Of a stretch of 64,000 nt of DNA, positions 49,324 to 59,653 are shown piece after piece (position 1 is the first letter of the stretch; each line of letters begins with the position of its first letter). A program made the translations under genes and the position numbers. This stretch comes from UBA3210 sp963623095 (lineage in GTDB: Bacteria; Bacillota_I; Bacilli_A; RFN20; CAG-449): positions 1-64,000 of the forward strand of contig CAVFKD010000001.1 of the NCBI GenBank assembly GCA_963623095.1. The letters run 5' to 3'. The notes beneath the pieces were generated by a model that saw only the letters and a list, made by a program, of their open reading frames with translations, was not told where the DNA came from and ran no database searches.

Positions 49324-50754
49324 TTATTTGCTCTTTAAGATTTCTAATACTAATTTAGAAGTAATTTGAGGGTTTACTTTACCTTTAGTTTTCTTCATTA
49401 CTTGTCCAACTAAGAAGCCAACTGCACGGTCTTTACCATTCTTAAAATCAACAACTGATTGAGGGAATTCATTAATTGTTTCTTCAACAATTGCTTTAAT
49501 CGCACCTTCATCAGAATTTTGTTTTAAGCCTAATTCATCCGCGATAGCTTCTGCGTTTTTATTATCAATAACCATCTTTTCAAAGACGTTTCTTGCTTGA
49601 TTGAATGATAAGCTACCCTTATCTAACATAGTAATTAATGATAATAAATTATCTGGAGTAACTTTTAAATCTTTAATAGTTAAAGAATTCTTATTTAAAT
49701 AAGCTAAAATGTCACCATTTAACCAGTTCCAGAATGCTTTTGCTTTTGAAGGTTCTATTTTAACGCACTTATCAAAATATTCACTAGAATCTTTATCTTG
49801 TAACATTTGATTTGCTTCATCTTCACTTAAGCCTAAAGAAACATATCTTACAAATTTTTCACTCGCTAATTCGTTGCTTGTTTTAATCGCGTTATCAACG
49901 AATTCATCGCTTAATTTAATTGGAACAATATTTGGTTCTGTGAAATATTTATAATCAACTGCATCAGTCTTTTTTCTCATTAAGACAGTTTCTTTTTTCA
50001 TTTCATCAAAACGTCTTGTTTCTTGTTCTACTGGAATACCGCTTAAAAGTAATTTAGTTTGTCTTTTTACTTCAAAATCAATCGCTCTTTGAACATTCGC
50101 AGTTGAATTTAAGTTCTTAACTTCAACTTTTGTTCCGAATTTATCACTGCCATAAGGTCTAATAGATACGTTAACATCGCATCTTAAAGAACCTTCTTCC
50201 ATCTTACCATCAGAAACATCTAAGTAAGTAACAATGGACTTAATCATTTCAACATATTTCATCGCTTCTTCACCACTTCTAATATTAGGGCGAGAAACAA
50301 TTTCAACTAATGGAGTACCTGCACGGTTATAATCAAGTAATGTATAATCCGCCATATGGTGTTGCATACATGTATCTTCTTCCATATGTAAACGTTCGAT
50401 TTCAATACGTTTAGTTCTACCATCGCTTAATTTAATATCTAAATAACCATTAGATCCGATAGGACGAGCTTGTTGAGTAATTTGATATCCCTTAGGAAGG
50501 TCGCTATAGAAATAGTTTTTTCTATCAAACCATAATTCATGATCAATGCTCATATTTAAAGCATGAGAAACTCTAATCGCATTAATAACCGCTTGTTTAT
50601 TAACAATAGGCATAGTTCCAGGGAAAGCGATATCTAATGGACGAACACATGAGTTAGGTTCTTCACCAAAGGAAATTTTACCAGTTGAAAACATTTTTGA
50701 TTTGGTCTTCATTTCAACGTGGATTTCAATACCAATAACTGCTTCGAAATTCAT
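49324..50754 (-). CDS. gatB: Asp-tRNA(Asn)/Glu-tRNA(Gln) amidotransferase subunit B
   Basis: The 476-residue subunit binds and phosphorylates the mischarged tRNA. Motifs: FEAVIGIEIHVEMKTKSKMF, NYFYSDLPKGYQITQ, LHMEEDTCMQH and DYNRAGTPLVEIV, then the C-terminal YqeY-like tail domain. Its ATG overlaps the gatA stop by one base. The full C-A-B order indicates the indirect route to Gln-tRNA or Asn-tRNA. Confidence 0.97.
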   Translation of the reverse strand: MNFEAVIGIEIHVEMKTKSKMFSTGKISFGEEPNSCVRPLDIAFPGTMPIVNKQAVINAIRVSHALNMSIDHELWFDRKNYFYSDLPKGYQITQQARPIGSNGYLDIKLSDGRTKRIEIERLHMEEDTCMQHHMADYTLLDYNRAGTPLVEIVSRPNIRSGEEAMKYVEMIKSIVTYLDVSDGKMEEGSLRCDVNVSIRPYGSDKFGTKVEVKNLNSTANVQRAIDFEVKRQTKLLLSGIPVEQETRRFDEMKKETVLMRKKTDAVDYKYFTEPNIVPIKLSDEFVDNAIKTSNELASEKFVRYVSLGLSEDEANQMLQDKDSSEYFDKCVKIEPSKAKAFWNWLNGDILAYLNKNSLTIKDLKVTPDNLLSLITMLDKGSLSFNQARNVFEKMVIDNKNAEAIADELGLKQNSDEGAIKAIVEETINEFPQSVVDFKNGKDRAVGFLVGQVMKKTKGKVNPQITSKLVLEILKSK

Positions 50755-52229
50755 TAGTCAATCACCTTCTTTGCATATATATTTTTTAAGCCTAATTTGC
50801 TTTCTAACGCACTTGCGATACTAAAGCAAGTAACTTCATCAAATGCTTTAGTCATAATATTGCATCCATAAGGGAATTTATTATCAAGTCCCATTGGAAT
50901 ACTAATAGAAGGAAGTCCTCCAAAATTACCTAAAGCTAAATGGTTTTCAATAATCATAGTATGAGGATCTAATCTACTTGCAACATCATCATTAGAGATA
51001 TATGGGTTTCTAATAATGCCACCACATGGAGTAATAATTGCATCGTAATTTTGATATATTTCATTTAATTTATTAACGATTAAATGTCTAATCTTTTGAG
51101 CTCTTATAAAGAGTTCTTCTTGGTTATCTTTGAATAATGAATAAGAACCAATGACGAATCTTCTTCTAATAAGTTCGCAGAATCCTTCAGTTCTTGCTTT
51201 CATCATAACTTCTTGATATGTTTGTTCTCCTCCAATACGAGGTCCAAATTTAATACCATCGAGGTTCGCGTTATTAGAAGTAGCTTCTGCGCAAGAAATA
51301 ATCATATAGCAAGGATAAATAGCTTCAAGTAACTTTGCATCAAAACTGATTTCATCAACACTTGCACCTGCATCTATTAAAATATTTTTAACTTTATCCA
51401 TACCTTCTTTAATAGGTGCATCTTTGATTGATTCATTAATTTCTTTAATATACGCAATCTTTTTACCCTTCATATCTTCATTAATCATTGAAGCATAATG
51501 TAAAACTTCTTTAGGTGAAGAAGTTGCATCGTGTTCAATATCATAACCTGCAAGAACTTCTAAAGCTAAAGCTGAATCTTTAACTGAACGAGTAAAATAA
51601 GCAACGTGGTCTAAAGAAGGAGCGAATGGGAATAAACCAAAACGTGAGATTCTTCCCCATGTTGGTTTCATACCAACTAATCCTGCATAAGAAGCAGGTT
51701 TTCTAACTGAGTCACCAGTATCAGAACCTAAAGCAAAAGGAATTATACCTTGTGCGACTAAAGAAGCACTACCGCAGCTAGAACCACCAATTTTATAAGT
51801 ATGAGTTGGATCATATGGGTTATAAGTAATTCCTTTATGACCTGTAGTACCAGTTCCACCCATCGCTAATTCATCGAGAGTTGATTTACCAATTAAAACA
51901 GCTTTTGCATCTTTTAATTTTCTAATAACTGTCGCATCAAATACAGGAACATAATCTTTTAAGATTTCACTAGAACCTGTAGTTAAAATATCTTTTGTAG
52001 AAAAATTATCTTTTGCGATATAAGGAATACCCCAAAACATATTATCTACTTCTGGTTCTTTTAACAAAGAGGCAAATTCTAAAGCTTCTTTTTCACAAAT
52101 AGTTTCTAAAGCATTAGTATCTTCTTTCTTTAACGCTTCAATAGCTTCAGAAGTTAATTCTAAAGGAGTAACTTCTTTTTTGACTAATAAGTCATGTAAT
52201 TCTTCAATTGTTTTACCTAAATACTTCAT
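50754..52229 (-). CDS. gatA: Asp-tRNA(Asn)/Glu-tRNA(Gln) amidotransferase subunit A
   Basis: The 491-residue amidase-signature protein releases ammonia from glutamine. The Ser-cisSer-Lys triad is in KDNFSTKD and the glycine-serine stretch GGSSCGSASLVAQG, with ALGSDTGDSVRKPA following. It starts one base after gatC. Confidence 0.97.
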   Translation of the reverse strand: MKYLGKTIEELHDLLVKKEVTPLELTSEAIEALKKEDTNALETICEKEALEFASLLKEPEVDNMFWGIPYIAKDNFSTKDILTTGSSEILKDYVPVFDATVIRKLKDAKAVLIGKSTLDELAMGGTGTTGHKGITYNPYDPTHTYKIGGSSCGSASLVAQGIIPFALGSDTGDSVRKPASYAGLVGMKPTWGRISRFGLFPFAPSLDHVAYFTRSVKDSALALEVLAGYDIEHDATSSPKEVLHYASMINEDMKGKKIAYIKEINESIKDAPIKEGMDKVKNILIDAGASVDEISFDAKLLEAIYPCYMIISCAEATSNNANLDGIKFGPRIGGEQTYQEVMMKARTEGFCELIRRRFVIGSYSLFKDNQEELFIRAQKIRHLIVNKLNEIYQNYDAIITPCGGIIRNPYISNDDVASRLDPHTMIIENHLALGNFGGLPSISIPMGLDNKFPYGCNIMTKAFDEVTCFSIASALESKLGLKNIYAKKVID

Positions 52230-52230
52230 A

Positions 52231-52527
52231 TTAGCCTACCACCTTTGGAAGTTTAATTTGTCCTTCCACAACATCTTTTGCGTTTCTTAATACTTCTTTT
52301 TTATCTAAACCTTCTTCTGGAATATCTTCTCTTAAATAAGAAGTTGTTACATCAAATGGGAAAGTCATTGGACTTACGTTTTCAAGTCCATCGATTTCAC
52401 CAAGAACTTCCATTTGTTTAGTAATGACATCGAATTCTTTTAAAAGTAATTCATATTGTTCATTAGACATATCAAACATTAAGTTATTCGCACAATTTTT
52501 TAATAATTCAATATCGTATTTAACCAT
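52231..52527 (-). CDS. gatC: Asp-tRNA(Asn)/Glu-tRNA(Gln) amidotransferase subunit C
   Basis: The 98-residue clasp subunit has the helical N-terminus, the middle motif LENVSPMTFPFDV and the C-terminal LREDIPEEGLDKKEVLRNA. An AGGAGGTA site precedes the ATG. It lies nine bases after pcrA; ligA, which often stands between, is absent. Confidence 0.95.
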   Translation of the reverse strand: MVKYDIELLKNCANNLMFDMSNEQYELLLKEFDVITKQMEVLGEIDGLENVSPMTFPFDVTTSYLREDIPEEGLDKKEVLRNAKDVVEGQIKLPKVVG

Positions 52528-52536
52528 ACTTACCTC

Positions 52537-54765
52537 CTATAACTTTTTTATTAATGGATGACTACCAATAAGAGTTTTTGTTCCTATTTCGTCAGTTTCA
52601 AATTTAACTCTAATAAGTTTTGCGATTACTTCAACTACTTCACCTTTACCGAATGTTGCATGTTCAACTTTATCTCCAATATTCCAAGATGTAACACCAT
52701 TTGTTCCACTTATAACTGGAGTGGTTTTACTTGGAGTGGATGCAGGTTTTAAGCCTTGAGGCTTATATTTAGCCTGATAGGAATATCCATTAGATGAACT
52801 TCCTAATTGTCTTCCAATATTTTCTTTATAAATACCTGCTTCTTTAACAAATCTACTTGGCGACATTGTTGATTGCACGCTATAAGAATAATCTTGATTG
52901 CTTGAAACCATCAGTTGTTTCTTCGCTCTAGTAAAAGCAACATAAGCAAGTCTTCTTTCTTCCTCAATACCTAATTTAGATTCAGCAATTGAACGCATTG
53001 ATGGGAATATACCTTCTGCCATGTTGATGACAAAGACATAATCAAATTCTAGACCTTTCGCAGTATGAACGCTCATCAATGAAACATAATCACCTTCTTC
53101 AATATCATCTTGAGAAGCTTGTAAAATTGCGTTATTAACAAAATCTTCAAAAGTTGAATTAGGTTCAGTATCTAAGAAAATATCCGCTTGATTTAATAAT
53201 TGCTTAATATTATCAATTCGATCTTCTTCATCATCTTTATAAGTTTCTTTAATGTAATCAAAATATCCAATATTAGTTAAGAAATCTTCTAATACAGTAT
53301 ATAGATGTCTATTTCCTGAATTAACTTCAACAGATAATTTATCTAATTCGGATAATAAAGTTACCATACTCGCTTTTGATTTAGTTTTTAATGAACATTC
53401 ATTAATGTTTTCTTTAACATATAAGAATAATGTTTGTCCTGCATTAATAGCTTCTTTAGTAAGATTTTCTAATGCAGTAGGACCAATATTTCTTTTTGGA
53501 ACATTTATAACTCTGATAAATGCAGTGTCATCATAAGGATTAACAACTAATTTAAAATAAGAAACAATATCTTTAATTTCTGCACGTTGATAGAATTTTA
53601 ATCCACCGAATATTTTATATGGAATTCGATAATTCGCTAAAACCGGTTCAACAATTCCTGAACTTGCATTATTACGATATAAGATCGCAATATTTTTATA
53701 CGCTATATTGTTTTTATGTAGTTCAATAATTTTTTCAACAACACTTGTTCCTTCATCTTTGGAAGATCTTGCATTAAAGAAACTAACCTTTTCTCCATTA
53801 TCACCATTAGTGAATAAATCTTTTTTAAGTCTTTCTTTATTTTTATCAATAAGTGCATTCGCTGCGTCCAAGATATTTTTAGTAGAACGATAATTTTGAT
53901 TTAAATATATAGAATGCAATTTTGCGTTATTGTTAACACTTTTAATATAATCTTCTAGATCAAGAATTAATCGATGATTTGCCCCTCTCCAAGTATAAAT
54001 AGTTTGGTCTGGATCACCTACTACATATAAAGAAGTTTCTTGTTTCATTAATAATTCAATTAATTTAAATTGAACATCATTGATATCTTGGAATTCATCA
54101 ACAAGGATATGCTTTGTATAACGAGTATATCTTTCTCTAACACCATTATTTTCATCTTGTAAAACATCAATTGCTTTTAATAATAAATCATCAAAATCTA
54201 ATGAATGTCTTTCATTTAATACTTCAGTATACTCTTTAAAGAATTCTTTGTATTGTTGAATTTCTCTATTTGGATAATTGATGTCTTTAATATCTTCATA
54301 TTCTAGACCATGCATTTTCTTATCGGAAATCCAATTTAAACATTTTGTAATATTAGGATCATTCTTAGGTAAATTATATCTATCATGGAATATTTCTTTC
54401 ATGATGTTTTTAGTATCATCTTCATCAAGAATTGTAAAGTTCTTAGGAAAACCAATATGGTTTGCTTCATTTCTTAAGAATCTTGCACACCATGAATGAA
54501 TTGTTCCAAGGAACATTCTATTAGCTTCTTGACTTCCAACAATATCAGTAACTCTTTGTTTAATTTCTTTCGCAGCTTTATTAGTGAATGTAACTGCCAT
54601 TATAGTTGAAGGGAAAACATTTTCATGAGCGATTAAATAAGCGATTCTACTAGTTAGAACGCTTGTTTTACCACTTCCTGCGCCGGCAATAATTCTAATA
54701 TATTGCTCTTTAGAAGTAGCGCCTTCATATTGTTGTTTGTTTAATCTTTCTAAATAGTATTCCAT
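52537..54765 (-). CDS. pcrA: ATP-dependent DNA helicase PcrA (UvrD family)
   Basis: The 742-residue SF1A helicase has the motifs in order: Walker A GAGSGKTSVLTSR (28-40), AVTFTNKAAKEIKQRV, DEFQDIND, GDPDQTIYTWRGA, LNQNYRST, SVHTAKGLEFDYVFV and VAFTRAKKQL. It ends with the PcrA-type Tudor-like domain (VEHATFGKGEVVEV). It removes proteins from DNA and works in repair. GAGGCGTT precedes the ATG, and a TATAAT at 54796-54801 marks a likely promoter. Confidence 0.97.
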   Translation of the reverse strand: MEYYLERLNKQQYEGATSKEQYIRIIAGAGSGKTSVLTSRIAYLIAHENVFPSTIMAVTFTNKAAKEIKQRVTDIVGSQEANRMFLGTIHSWCARFLRNEANHIGFPKNFTILDEDDTKNIMKEIFHDRYNLPKNDPNITKCLNWISDKKMHGLEYEDIKDINYPNREIQQYKEFFKEYTEVLNERHSLDFDDLLLKAIDVLQDENNGVRERYTRYTKHILVDEFQDINDVQFKLIELLMKQETSLYVVGDPDQTIYTWRGANHRLILDLEDYIKSVNNNAKLHSIYLNQNYRSTKNILDAANALIDKNKERLKKDLFTNGDNGEKVSFFNARSSKDEGTSVVEKIIELHKNNIAYKNIAILYRNNASSGIVEPVLANYRIPYKIFGGLKFYQRAEIKDIVSYFKLVVNPYDDTAFIRVINVPKRNIGPTALENLTKEAINAGQTLFLYVKENINECSLKTKSKASMVTLLSELDKLSVEVNSGNRHLYTVLEDFLTNIGYFDYIKETYKDDEEDRIDNIKQLLNQADIFLDTEPNSTFEDFVNNAILQASQDDIEEGDYVSLMSVHTAKGLEFDYVFVINMAEGIFPSMRSIAESKLGIEEERRLAYVAFTRAKKQLMVSSNQDYSYSVQSTMSPSRFVKEAGIYKENIGRQLGSSSNGYSYQAKYKPQGLKPASTPSKTTPVISGTNGVTSWNIGDKVEHATFGKGEVVEVIAKLIRVKFETDEIGTKTLIGSHPLIKKL

Positions 54766-54866
54766 AACGCCTCACAAGTATTATTAACTTTAAACATTAT
54801 ATACTAAACCTATAATCTTTTTAATAATAAATTATTAAAATTACTGACATTTTATATTATTAAAAG

Positions 54867-54901
54867 AAAAGTTGTGAAACCCAATTTATGAGTTCCACAA
54901 C
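54867..54901 (-). terminator. Terminator of the GGDEF gene
   Basis: GTTGTG/CACAAC with inner paired bases and an AT-rich loop, followed by TTTTCTTTT on the minus strand. Confidence 0.75.
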
Positions 54902-54905
54902 AATG

Positions 54906-56189
54906 TTAACGATATTTTTCTATATTATTTTCTTTATAATATCTTTCTTTATCTTCATACATTAAATCATCGCTTAGTTTAACAAGTTCATCAAAGCTTA
55001 TACCTTTATGATCTTTATATTCAACATAACCGACTGCGAGAGATAATCTAATATTATAATTATTGTTATCTTTTTCTATTTCTTTACGAAGATCTTTAAG
55101 AATTTCTTCATTCTTTACAGTTGTATATAAAATCGCGACAAATTCATCTCCACCGGTTCTATAAACAGATCCATAATTGTGAAGTGTTCTAAATAAGCAA
55201 TTCGCTGCACGTTTGATTAATAAATCGCCATCTTGATGTCCTTTAACATCATTAACTTGCTTTAATCCATTAATATCAATTGTATATACAGATATATCTC
55301 TTTGATATCTAATTCTTGCTTTATCTTCTTCATAGCAATAACGGTTATACAAGTTAGTTAAAGTATCTCTAGATGAAATAAGGGTTAATTTTTCAATTTC
55401 TCTTTTTTCTTTATCTATGTGTTGTAATACGAATAATACTTTAGTTAAACGATTATTAAAATTATATTCAAGTGGTAAGAAAATAAGTCTTACCCAACCA
55501 AAGTTATTACCGATTGCATCATAAGAAATATATTTATGATCTAACATTCTTTCTTCAATAGTATCAATATTGACAAATTCTAAAACTTTATCAATATATT
55601 GTGTTGTAAATAAATGTGGCATCATTAAAGCAAAGTCTTCATTTGCTTTATGAGTTTTATAAAACATTCTAATAAACTCATTATCTTTATAAGCAACATA
55701 AGAATTGTGCTCAATATCAATAACGTGCATATTAATGTATAATTCAGAAATATGGGTAACAACACTTTCTGCGATTGGATTATTTTTAAATGCAAGTCTT
55801 TGAGGTACATTACAATCTTCTAAATAGATATAAGCTTCTAAATTATCTTTAGTATATCTAGGAGTTCTTACAATTCTAATTTTAAACCAGATTAGTTGTT
55901 GATTAAAAACTCTTCTAAACCAGATATCATAATCACCAGTTTCATCTAACTTCTTAGTTAAAGTTTCATATTTAAAGTTTTCTTTAAATTGAGTTAAATC
56001 TTCCGCGAAAATTCTACCAAAGTTCAAATAAGCATAAAATAAGTCCTTTAATGTAGGAGCTTTTTCATAGACAGATGAATCATTATCAACATCTTTTATG
56101 ACTTTATAAGAATTAGTCGTAAAATTAACTTCGTATAATTTAAAAATATGTTTAGAAAGTAATTCATTTATTTCTTTTTCCATAGCCAT
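54906..56189 (-). CDS. Diguanylate cyclase with an N-terminal PAS-like region
   Basis: The 427-residue protein ends in a GGDEF domain (residues about 265-420). DTLTNLYNRYCYEED opens it, TIDINGLKQVND...GHQDGD gives the metal and base sites, and RTGGDEFVAIL is the intact active loop (GGDEF 346-350). The inhibitory RxxD site normally nine residues before it is missing (HNYG). The front 260 residues look like one or two PAS-type sensor domains with no membrane helix, so it is cytosolic. I chose the ATG at 56189 after AAAGGTG. No EAL or PilZ gene is in view. Confidence 0.85.
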   Translation of the reverse strand: MAMEKEINELLSKHIFKLYEVNFTTNSYKVIKDVDNDSSVYEKAPTLKDLFYAYLNFGRIFAEDLTQFKENFKYETLTKKLDETGDYDIWFRRVFNQQLIWFKIRIVRTPRYTKDNLEAYIYLEDCNVPQRLAFKNNPIAESVVTHISELYINMHVIDIEHNSYVAYKDNEFIRMFYKTHKANEDFALMMPHLFTTQYIDKVLEFVNIDTIEERMLDHKYISYDAIGNNFGWVRLIFLPLEYNFNNRLTKVLFVLQHIDKEKREIEKLTLISSRDTLTNLYNRYCYEEDKARIRYQRDISVYTIDINGLKQVNDVKGHQDGDLLIKRAANCLFRTLHNYGSVYRTGGDEFVAILYTTVKNEEILKDLRKEIEKDNNNYNIRLSLAVGYVEYKDHKGISFDELVKLSDDLMYEDKERYYKENNIEKYR

Positions 56190-56325
56190 CACTCACCTTT
56201 AATTTATTATATACCATTTTTATAATAAAAAGTGAAAAATTATAAATATTAAATTCTACGTGATTAATTTTTTTAGATTAAACAAGAAAAATGGTTTTGT
56301 AACTTATTTATTTCCTAGTTTAACG

Positions 56326-56356
56326 AAAAAGTGAACCCAACTAAAAGGTTCACTTT
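56326..56356 (-). terminator. Terminator of the truA-PHP group
   Basis: AAAGTGAACC/GGTTCACTTT with a nine-base loop and T's on the minus strand. Confidence 0.85.
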
Positions 56357-56361
56357 GCAAT

Positions 56362-57153
56362 TTATTTATCAATAATTATTTTATCTATTACTTCTAGACC
56401 TAATTCCTTAACTAATTTATAGCCTGAATCATTATTAGGATTATCTAAATCAAAAGGTGCGTGCGCATCAAGTCCTAAAATAATCTTTGCCCCATACTTT
56501 TTCGCAAGTTTCCAGAATTCTTCATGAGGATAAGGATAACGATAATCATCACCTAATATTCTTTTTCCTCCACGGATAGAAGCAAAATTAAATTCAAGAG
56601 GTATATCTAAATCAATACTTGCTTTAATAATTCTTTTAGAGCAAGAAATAGTTGTATGATCCCATTTTAAATAACTAGCCATAAAATAATCAGGATGACA
56701 TACATATTTAAATAAGCCTGTTTCCATACCTTTAATTAAAGTATCTGTATATTTTTTAATATCTTCTTTAGTCGTTGCATGAGAGAAAAATGGTTTTAAT
56801 GTAGGTCCATCTACTTCACAATGGTTACCTAAGATTAAATATTGAATTTTTCCTGATTCAAGCAAGTGTCGATAATAAGGGAAATAATATTCCATTGCTT
56901 CAGCTTCAAAGCCTAAATAAATTTTAATTCTATCTTTATATTTTTCTTTTAAAGCATTAATAGAATCACAATAATCATCTAATAATGAATAATCTCCTCT
57001 TACACCTGGTTGAATATGATCAGGAAGCATAATATGATCAGAAAAGCCTAGTTCTTGAAGCCCCATCGCAATTGCTTCAATTACATATTCTTCATCTTCA
57101 CCAATCGCATGTCCACATCTAGAAGTGTGAGTATGATAGTTATTTTTAATCAT
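56362..57153 (-). CDS. PHP-domain phosphatase (histidinol-phosphatase-like)
   Basis: The 263-residue protein has the PHP metal motifs: NYHTHTSRCGH (His7, His9), GFSDHI, GFEAEAME, LGNHCE, CHPDYF and GLDAHAP. It is close to the HisK type of histidinol phosphatase. No other histidine gene is in the window, and many such proteins act on other small phosphates, so the substrate is open. Its ATG overlaps the truA stop by one base. Confidence 0.8.
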   Translation of the reverse strand: MIKNNYHTHTSRCGHAIGEDEEYVIEAIAMGLQELGFSDHIMLPDHIQPGVRGDYSLLDDYCDSINALKEKYKDRIKIYLGFEAEAMEYYFPYYRHLLESGKIQYLILGNHCEVDGPTLKPFFSHATTKEDIKKYTDTLIKGMETGLFKYVCHPDYFMASYLKWDHTTISCSKRIIKASIDLDIPLEFNFASIRGGKRILGDDYRYPYPHEEFWKLAKKYGAKIILGLDAHAPFDLDNPNNDSGYKLVKELGLEVIDKIIIDK

Positions 57154-57884
57154 TAATAATTCACCTCCACAAGATATAATCCTTCGCTTGGAGCTTTATA
57201 TCTAACTCGATGGATAGTTTCTCCATCCAATAATTTTTTAATATCTTCTAAAGATATATTTTTAAGGCCTAATTCAATTAAAGTACCAATAATCATTCTT
57301 ACCATATATCTTCTAAATCCATTTCCATAGATATCAAAAGTAAATACACCATCTTCTTCTTTCAAACTAAAATCATATATTTCTCTTTCAAATGGTCCTT
57401 CATCATTAGTGCAAAAATTAATAAAATTATGTTTACCTTTAAATAATTCTATTCCTTTTTTGATTAAATCTATATCTAATTTACGGCACAAATTAAAATA
57501 TAAATCCTTATGAATAGGATCTTTTATACCCGTATTAACAATGTAGCGATAATGCTTAGATTTTGCCGAAAATCTTGCATGAAAATCTTCATTGACTACT
57601 TCTAAAGATTTAAAACAAATATCATCAGGAAGAAGTCTATTAATCGCATAAAGCATTTTATAGACGTCTAAAGAATCTCTATTTAAGTCAAAATGAATTA
57701 CTTGTCCTAAAGCATGAACTCCTTTGTCCGTCCTACCTGAACCTACAATTTCAATTGGTTCATTAAATAAAGAACTCAATATCTTTTCTAAGACATCTTC
57801 AATAGTTAAAGTAGATTCATCTCTTTGGGTTTGAAAGCCAAAATATCTTGTTCCATTATAGGAAATAACTGCCTTAACTCTCAT
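57153..57884 (-). CDS. truA: tRNA pseudouridine(38-40) synthase TruA
   Basis: The 243-residue enzyme has the catalytic aspartate Asp53 in GSGRTDKGVHALGQ, a front ISYNGTRYFGFQ, and a late GNGFRRYMVRMIIGTL. It modifies the anticodon arm. The ATG at 57884 follows AAGGA by about 11 bases; a reading seven codons longer overlaps ecfT. The order ecfA1-ecfA2-ecfT-truA is the Bacilli standard. Confidence 0.95.
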   Translation of the reverse strand: MRVKAVISYNGTRYFGFQTQRDESTLTIEDVLEKILSSLFNEPIEIVGSGRTDKGVHALGQVIHFDLNRDSLDVYKMLYAINRLLPDDICFKSLEVVNEDFHARFSAKSKHYRYIVNTGIKDPIHKDLYFNLCRKLDIDLIKKGIELFKGKHNFINFCTNDEGPFEREIYDFSLKEEDGVFTFDIYGNGFRRYMVRMIIGTLIELGLKNISLEDIKKLLDGETIHRVRYKAPSEGLYLVEVNY

Positions 57885-57885
57885 A

Positions 57886-58743
57886 TTAAAATAGTCCTTG
57901 AACAAATGATATTAAATCGAAGTTTGTAACCATTAAGGTTATTAATCCCCCGAGAATTAATAAAATAACAATCGATGAAATACTATCTCTTAATGCCCAT
58001 TTATTAATGCGGTATTTAGTTCTTTTTGCACTTGGATTATATCCGCGAGCTTCCATCGCGTTAGCGAGTTCTTCACTTCTTTGTAACGCGGAAATAAATA
58101 AAGGAATAATCAAAGCTATAATCGCTTTTACTTTTTCTTTAAAATGACCGTTTTGAAAATCAACACCACGGGATGCTTGGGCTTTCATAATTCGATCAGT
58201 TTCTTCTAGTAAAGTAGGAATAAATCTTAATGCTAGAGAAATAGTCATTGCGATTTCATGAACTGGGAATTTAATAACTTTTAAAGGTTTCATTAACCAT
58301 TCTAATGCATTAGTTAATTCTAATGGTTTAGTAGTCGCGGTTAATACTAGCGATAAAGAAAGCATAATAATAAGTCTAAATAAAATATAAACAGTATTAT
58401 ATATCGCAGAATAATATATCTTCCAACTAGTGTTAAAGAAATTAAAATATCCTAAAGATTCATCACCTGGAACAATGATATTAACAATAAATAAAACTAG
58501 CATCATAATCCAAATAGCTTTTAATTGAGAAAATAGCATACTCAATTTAATATGAGAAATTCTCATAATAACGTAAATGAAAACAAATAAGATTCCATAA
58601 ATAATAAAATTCATCCAAATACTAGTAAATGAAAAGAAAATGCACACCATCAAAACAATCATCGCAAGAATCTTAAAACGAGGATCTAAACGATGAATTA
58701 ATGAATTATAAGGAACATATTTACCAATGGTGATATTTTGCAT
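57886..58743 (-). CDS. ecfT: ECF transporter transmembrane subunit EcfT
   Basis: The 285-residue membrane protein has about six helices and the two coupling motifs AQASRGVDF and NAMEARGYNP that contact the ATPases. It is the shared energy-coupling subunit for several vitamin and metal S-components encoded elsewhere (group II ECF). Confidence 0.95.
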   Translation of the reverse strand: MQNITIGKYVPYNSLIHRLDPRFKILAMIVLMVCIFFSFTSIWMNFIIYGILFVFIYVIMRISHIKLSMLFSQLKAIWIMMLVLFIVNIIVPGDESLGYFNFFNTSWKIYYSAIYNTVYILFRLIIMLSLSLVLTATTKPLELTNALEWLMKPLKVIKFPVHEIAMTISLALRFIPTLLEETDRIMKAQASRGVDFQNGHFKEKVKAIIALIIPLFISALQRSEELANAMEARGYNPSAKRTKYRINKWALRDSISSIVILLILGGLITLMVTNFDLISFVQGLF

Positions 58744-58747
58744 TTTA

Positions 58748-59653
58748 CTATTCTCTTTCCTTCAAAATTTCTTGTGCTAAAGTTTTTTCATCAACAACAT
58801 TTTTCAAATCAATATGATAACCATTCTTATTTAATTCTTTTGCGAATTTAATACATTTAGGTTCTTCAATTGATAAATTATCTACTAGAGTATCATCTAA
58901 GAATAATTCATAAGGTTTACATTCTTTAATGATTTCTCCTTTGCTTAATACAGTTACATCTGTCGCATATTTAATAACATTATCCATATCATGAGAGACC
59001 ATGATTAAAGTTGTACCTTGTTTATACAATTTTAAAAATAGGTCCATCATTTCTTTTGAACCGGTAGGATCTAATCCTGCGGTAGGTTCATCAAGAATTA
59101 AAATATCAGGTTTTAAAGCAATAATACCTGCGATTGCGACTCTTCTTTTTTGTCCTCCAGACAATTCAAAAGGACTTCTTTGATATAAAGCTTCATCAAT
59201 ACCAACTAAAGTTAATGCTTCAGAAGCTAATTTTAAAGCTTCTTGTTCAGAACAGCCAAAATTCTTTGGTCCAAAAGTTACATCTTTTATAACTGTTTCT
59301 TCAAATAATTGATATTCTGGGAATTGAAAGACTAATCCAACACTCTTTCTTAATGTTTTATAATCTTTGTTTTTCTTATATTCTTCAATATTTTCTTTCT
59401 TTAACTTTTTTAAAGAAGCTTTCTTATCTTTTTTATTCGCGACAATAAAGCCATTTACATCAACACTTCCTGATGAAGGAATAAGCAATGCGTTAATTTG
59501 TTGAACTAAAGTAGATTTACCACTTCCTGTATGGCCAACTAAAGCCATAAAAGAATGATCTTTTATTTCTAAATTAATATCTTTTAACGCGGTTGTTTCT
59601 AAAGGCATATTAGGTGAATAAACATAATTTACGTGCTTAAAAACTATTGGCAT
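58748..59653 (-). CDS. ecfA2: ECF transporter ATPase EcfA2
   Basis: The 301-residue ABC ATPase has Walker A GHTGSGKST, Q-loop QFPEYQLFEETV, signature LSGGQKRRVAIAG and Walker B ILILDEPTAGLDP. The longer length and the LFEETV segment mark it as the A2 type. It overlaps ecfA1 by ten bases. Confidence 0.95.
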   Translation of the reverse strand: MPIVFKHVNYVYSPNMPLETTALKDINLEIKDHSFMALVGHTGSGKSTLVQQINALLIPSSGSVDVNGFIVANKKDKKASLKKLKKENIEEYKKNKDYKTLRKSVGLVFQFPEYQLFEETVIKDVTFGPKNFGCSEQEALKLASEALTLVGIDEALYQRSPFELSGGQKRRVAIAGIIALKPDILILDEPTAGLDPTGSKEMMDLFLKLYKQGTTLIMVSHDMDNVIKYATDVTVLSKGEIIKECKPYELFLDDTLVDNLSIEEPKCIKFAKELNKNGYHIDLKNVVDEKTLAQEILKERE

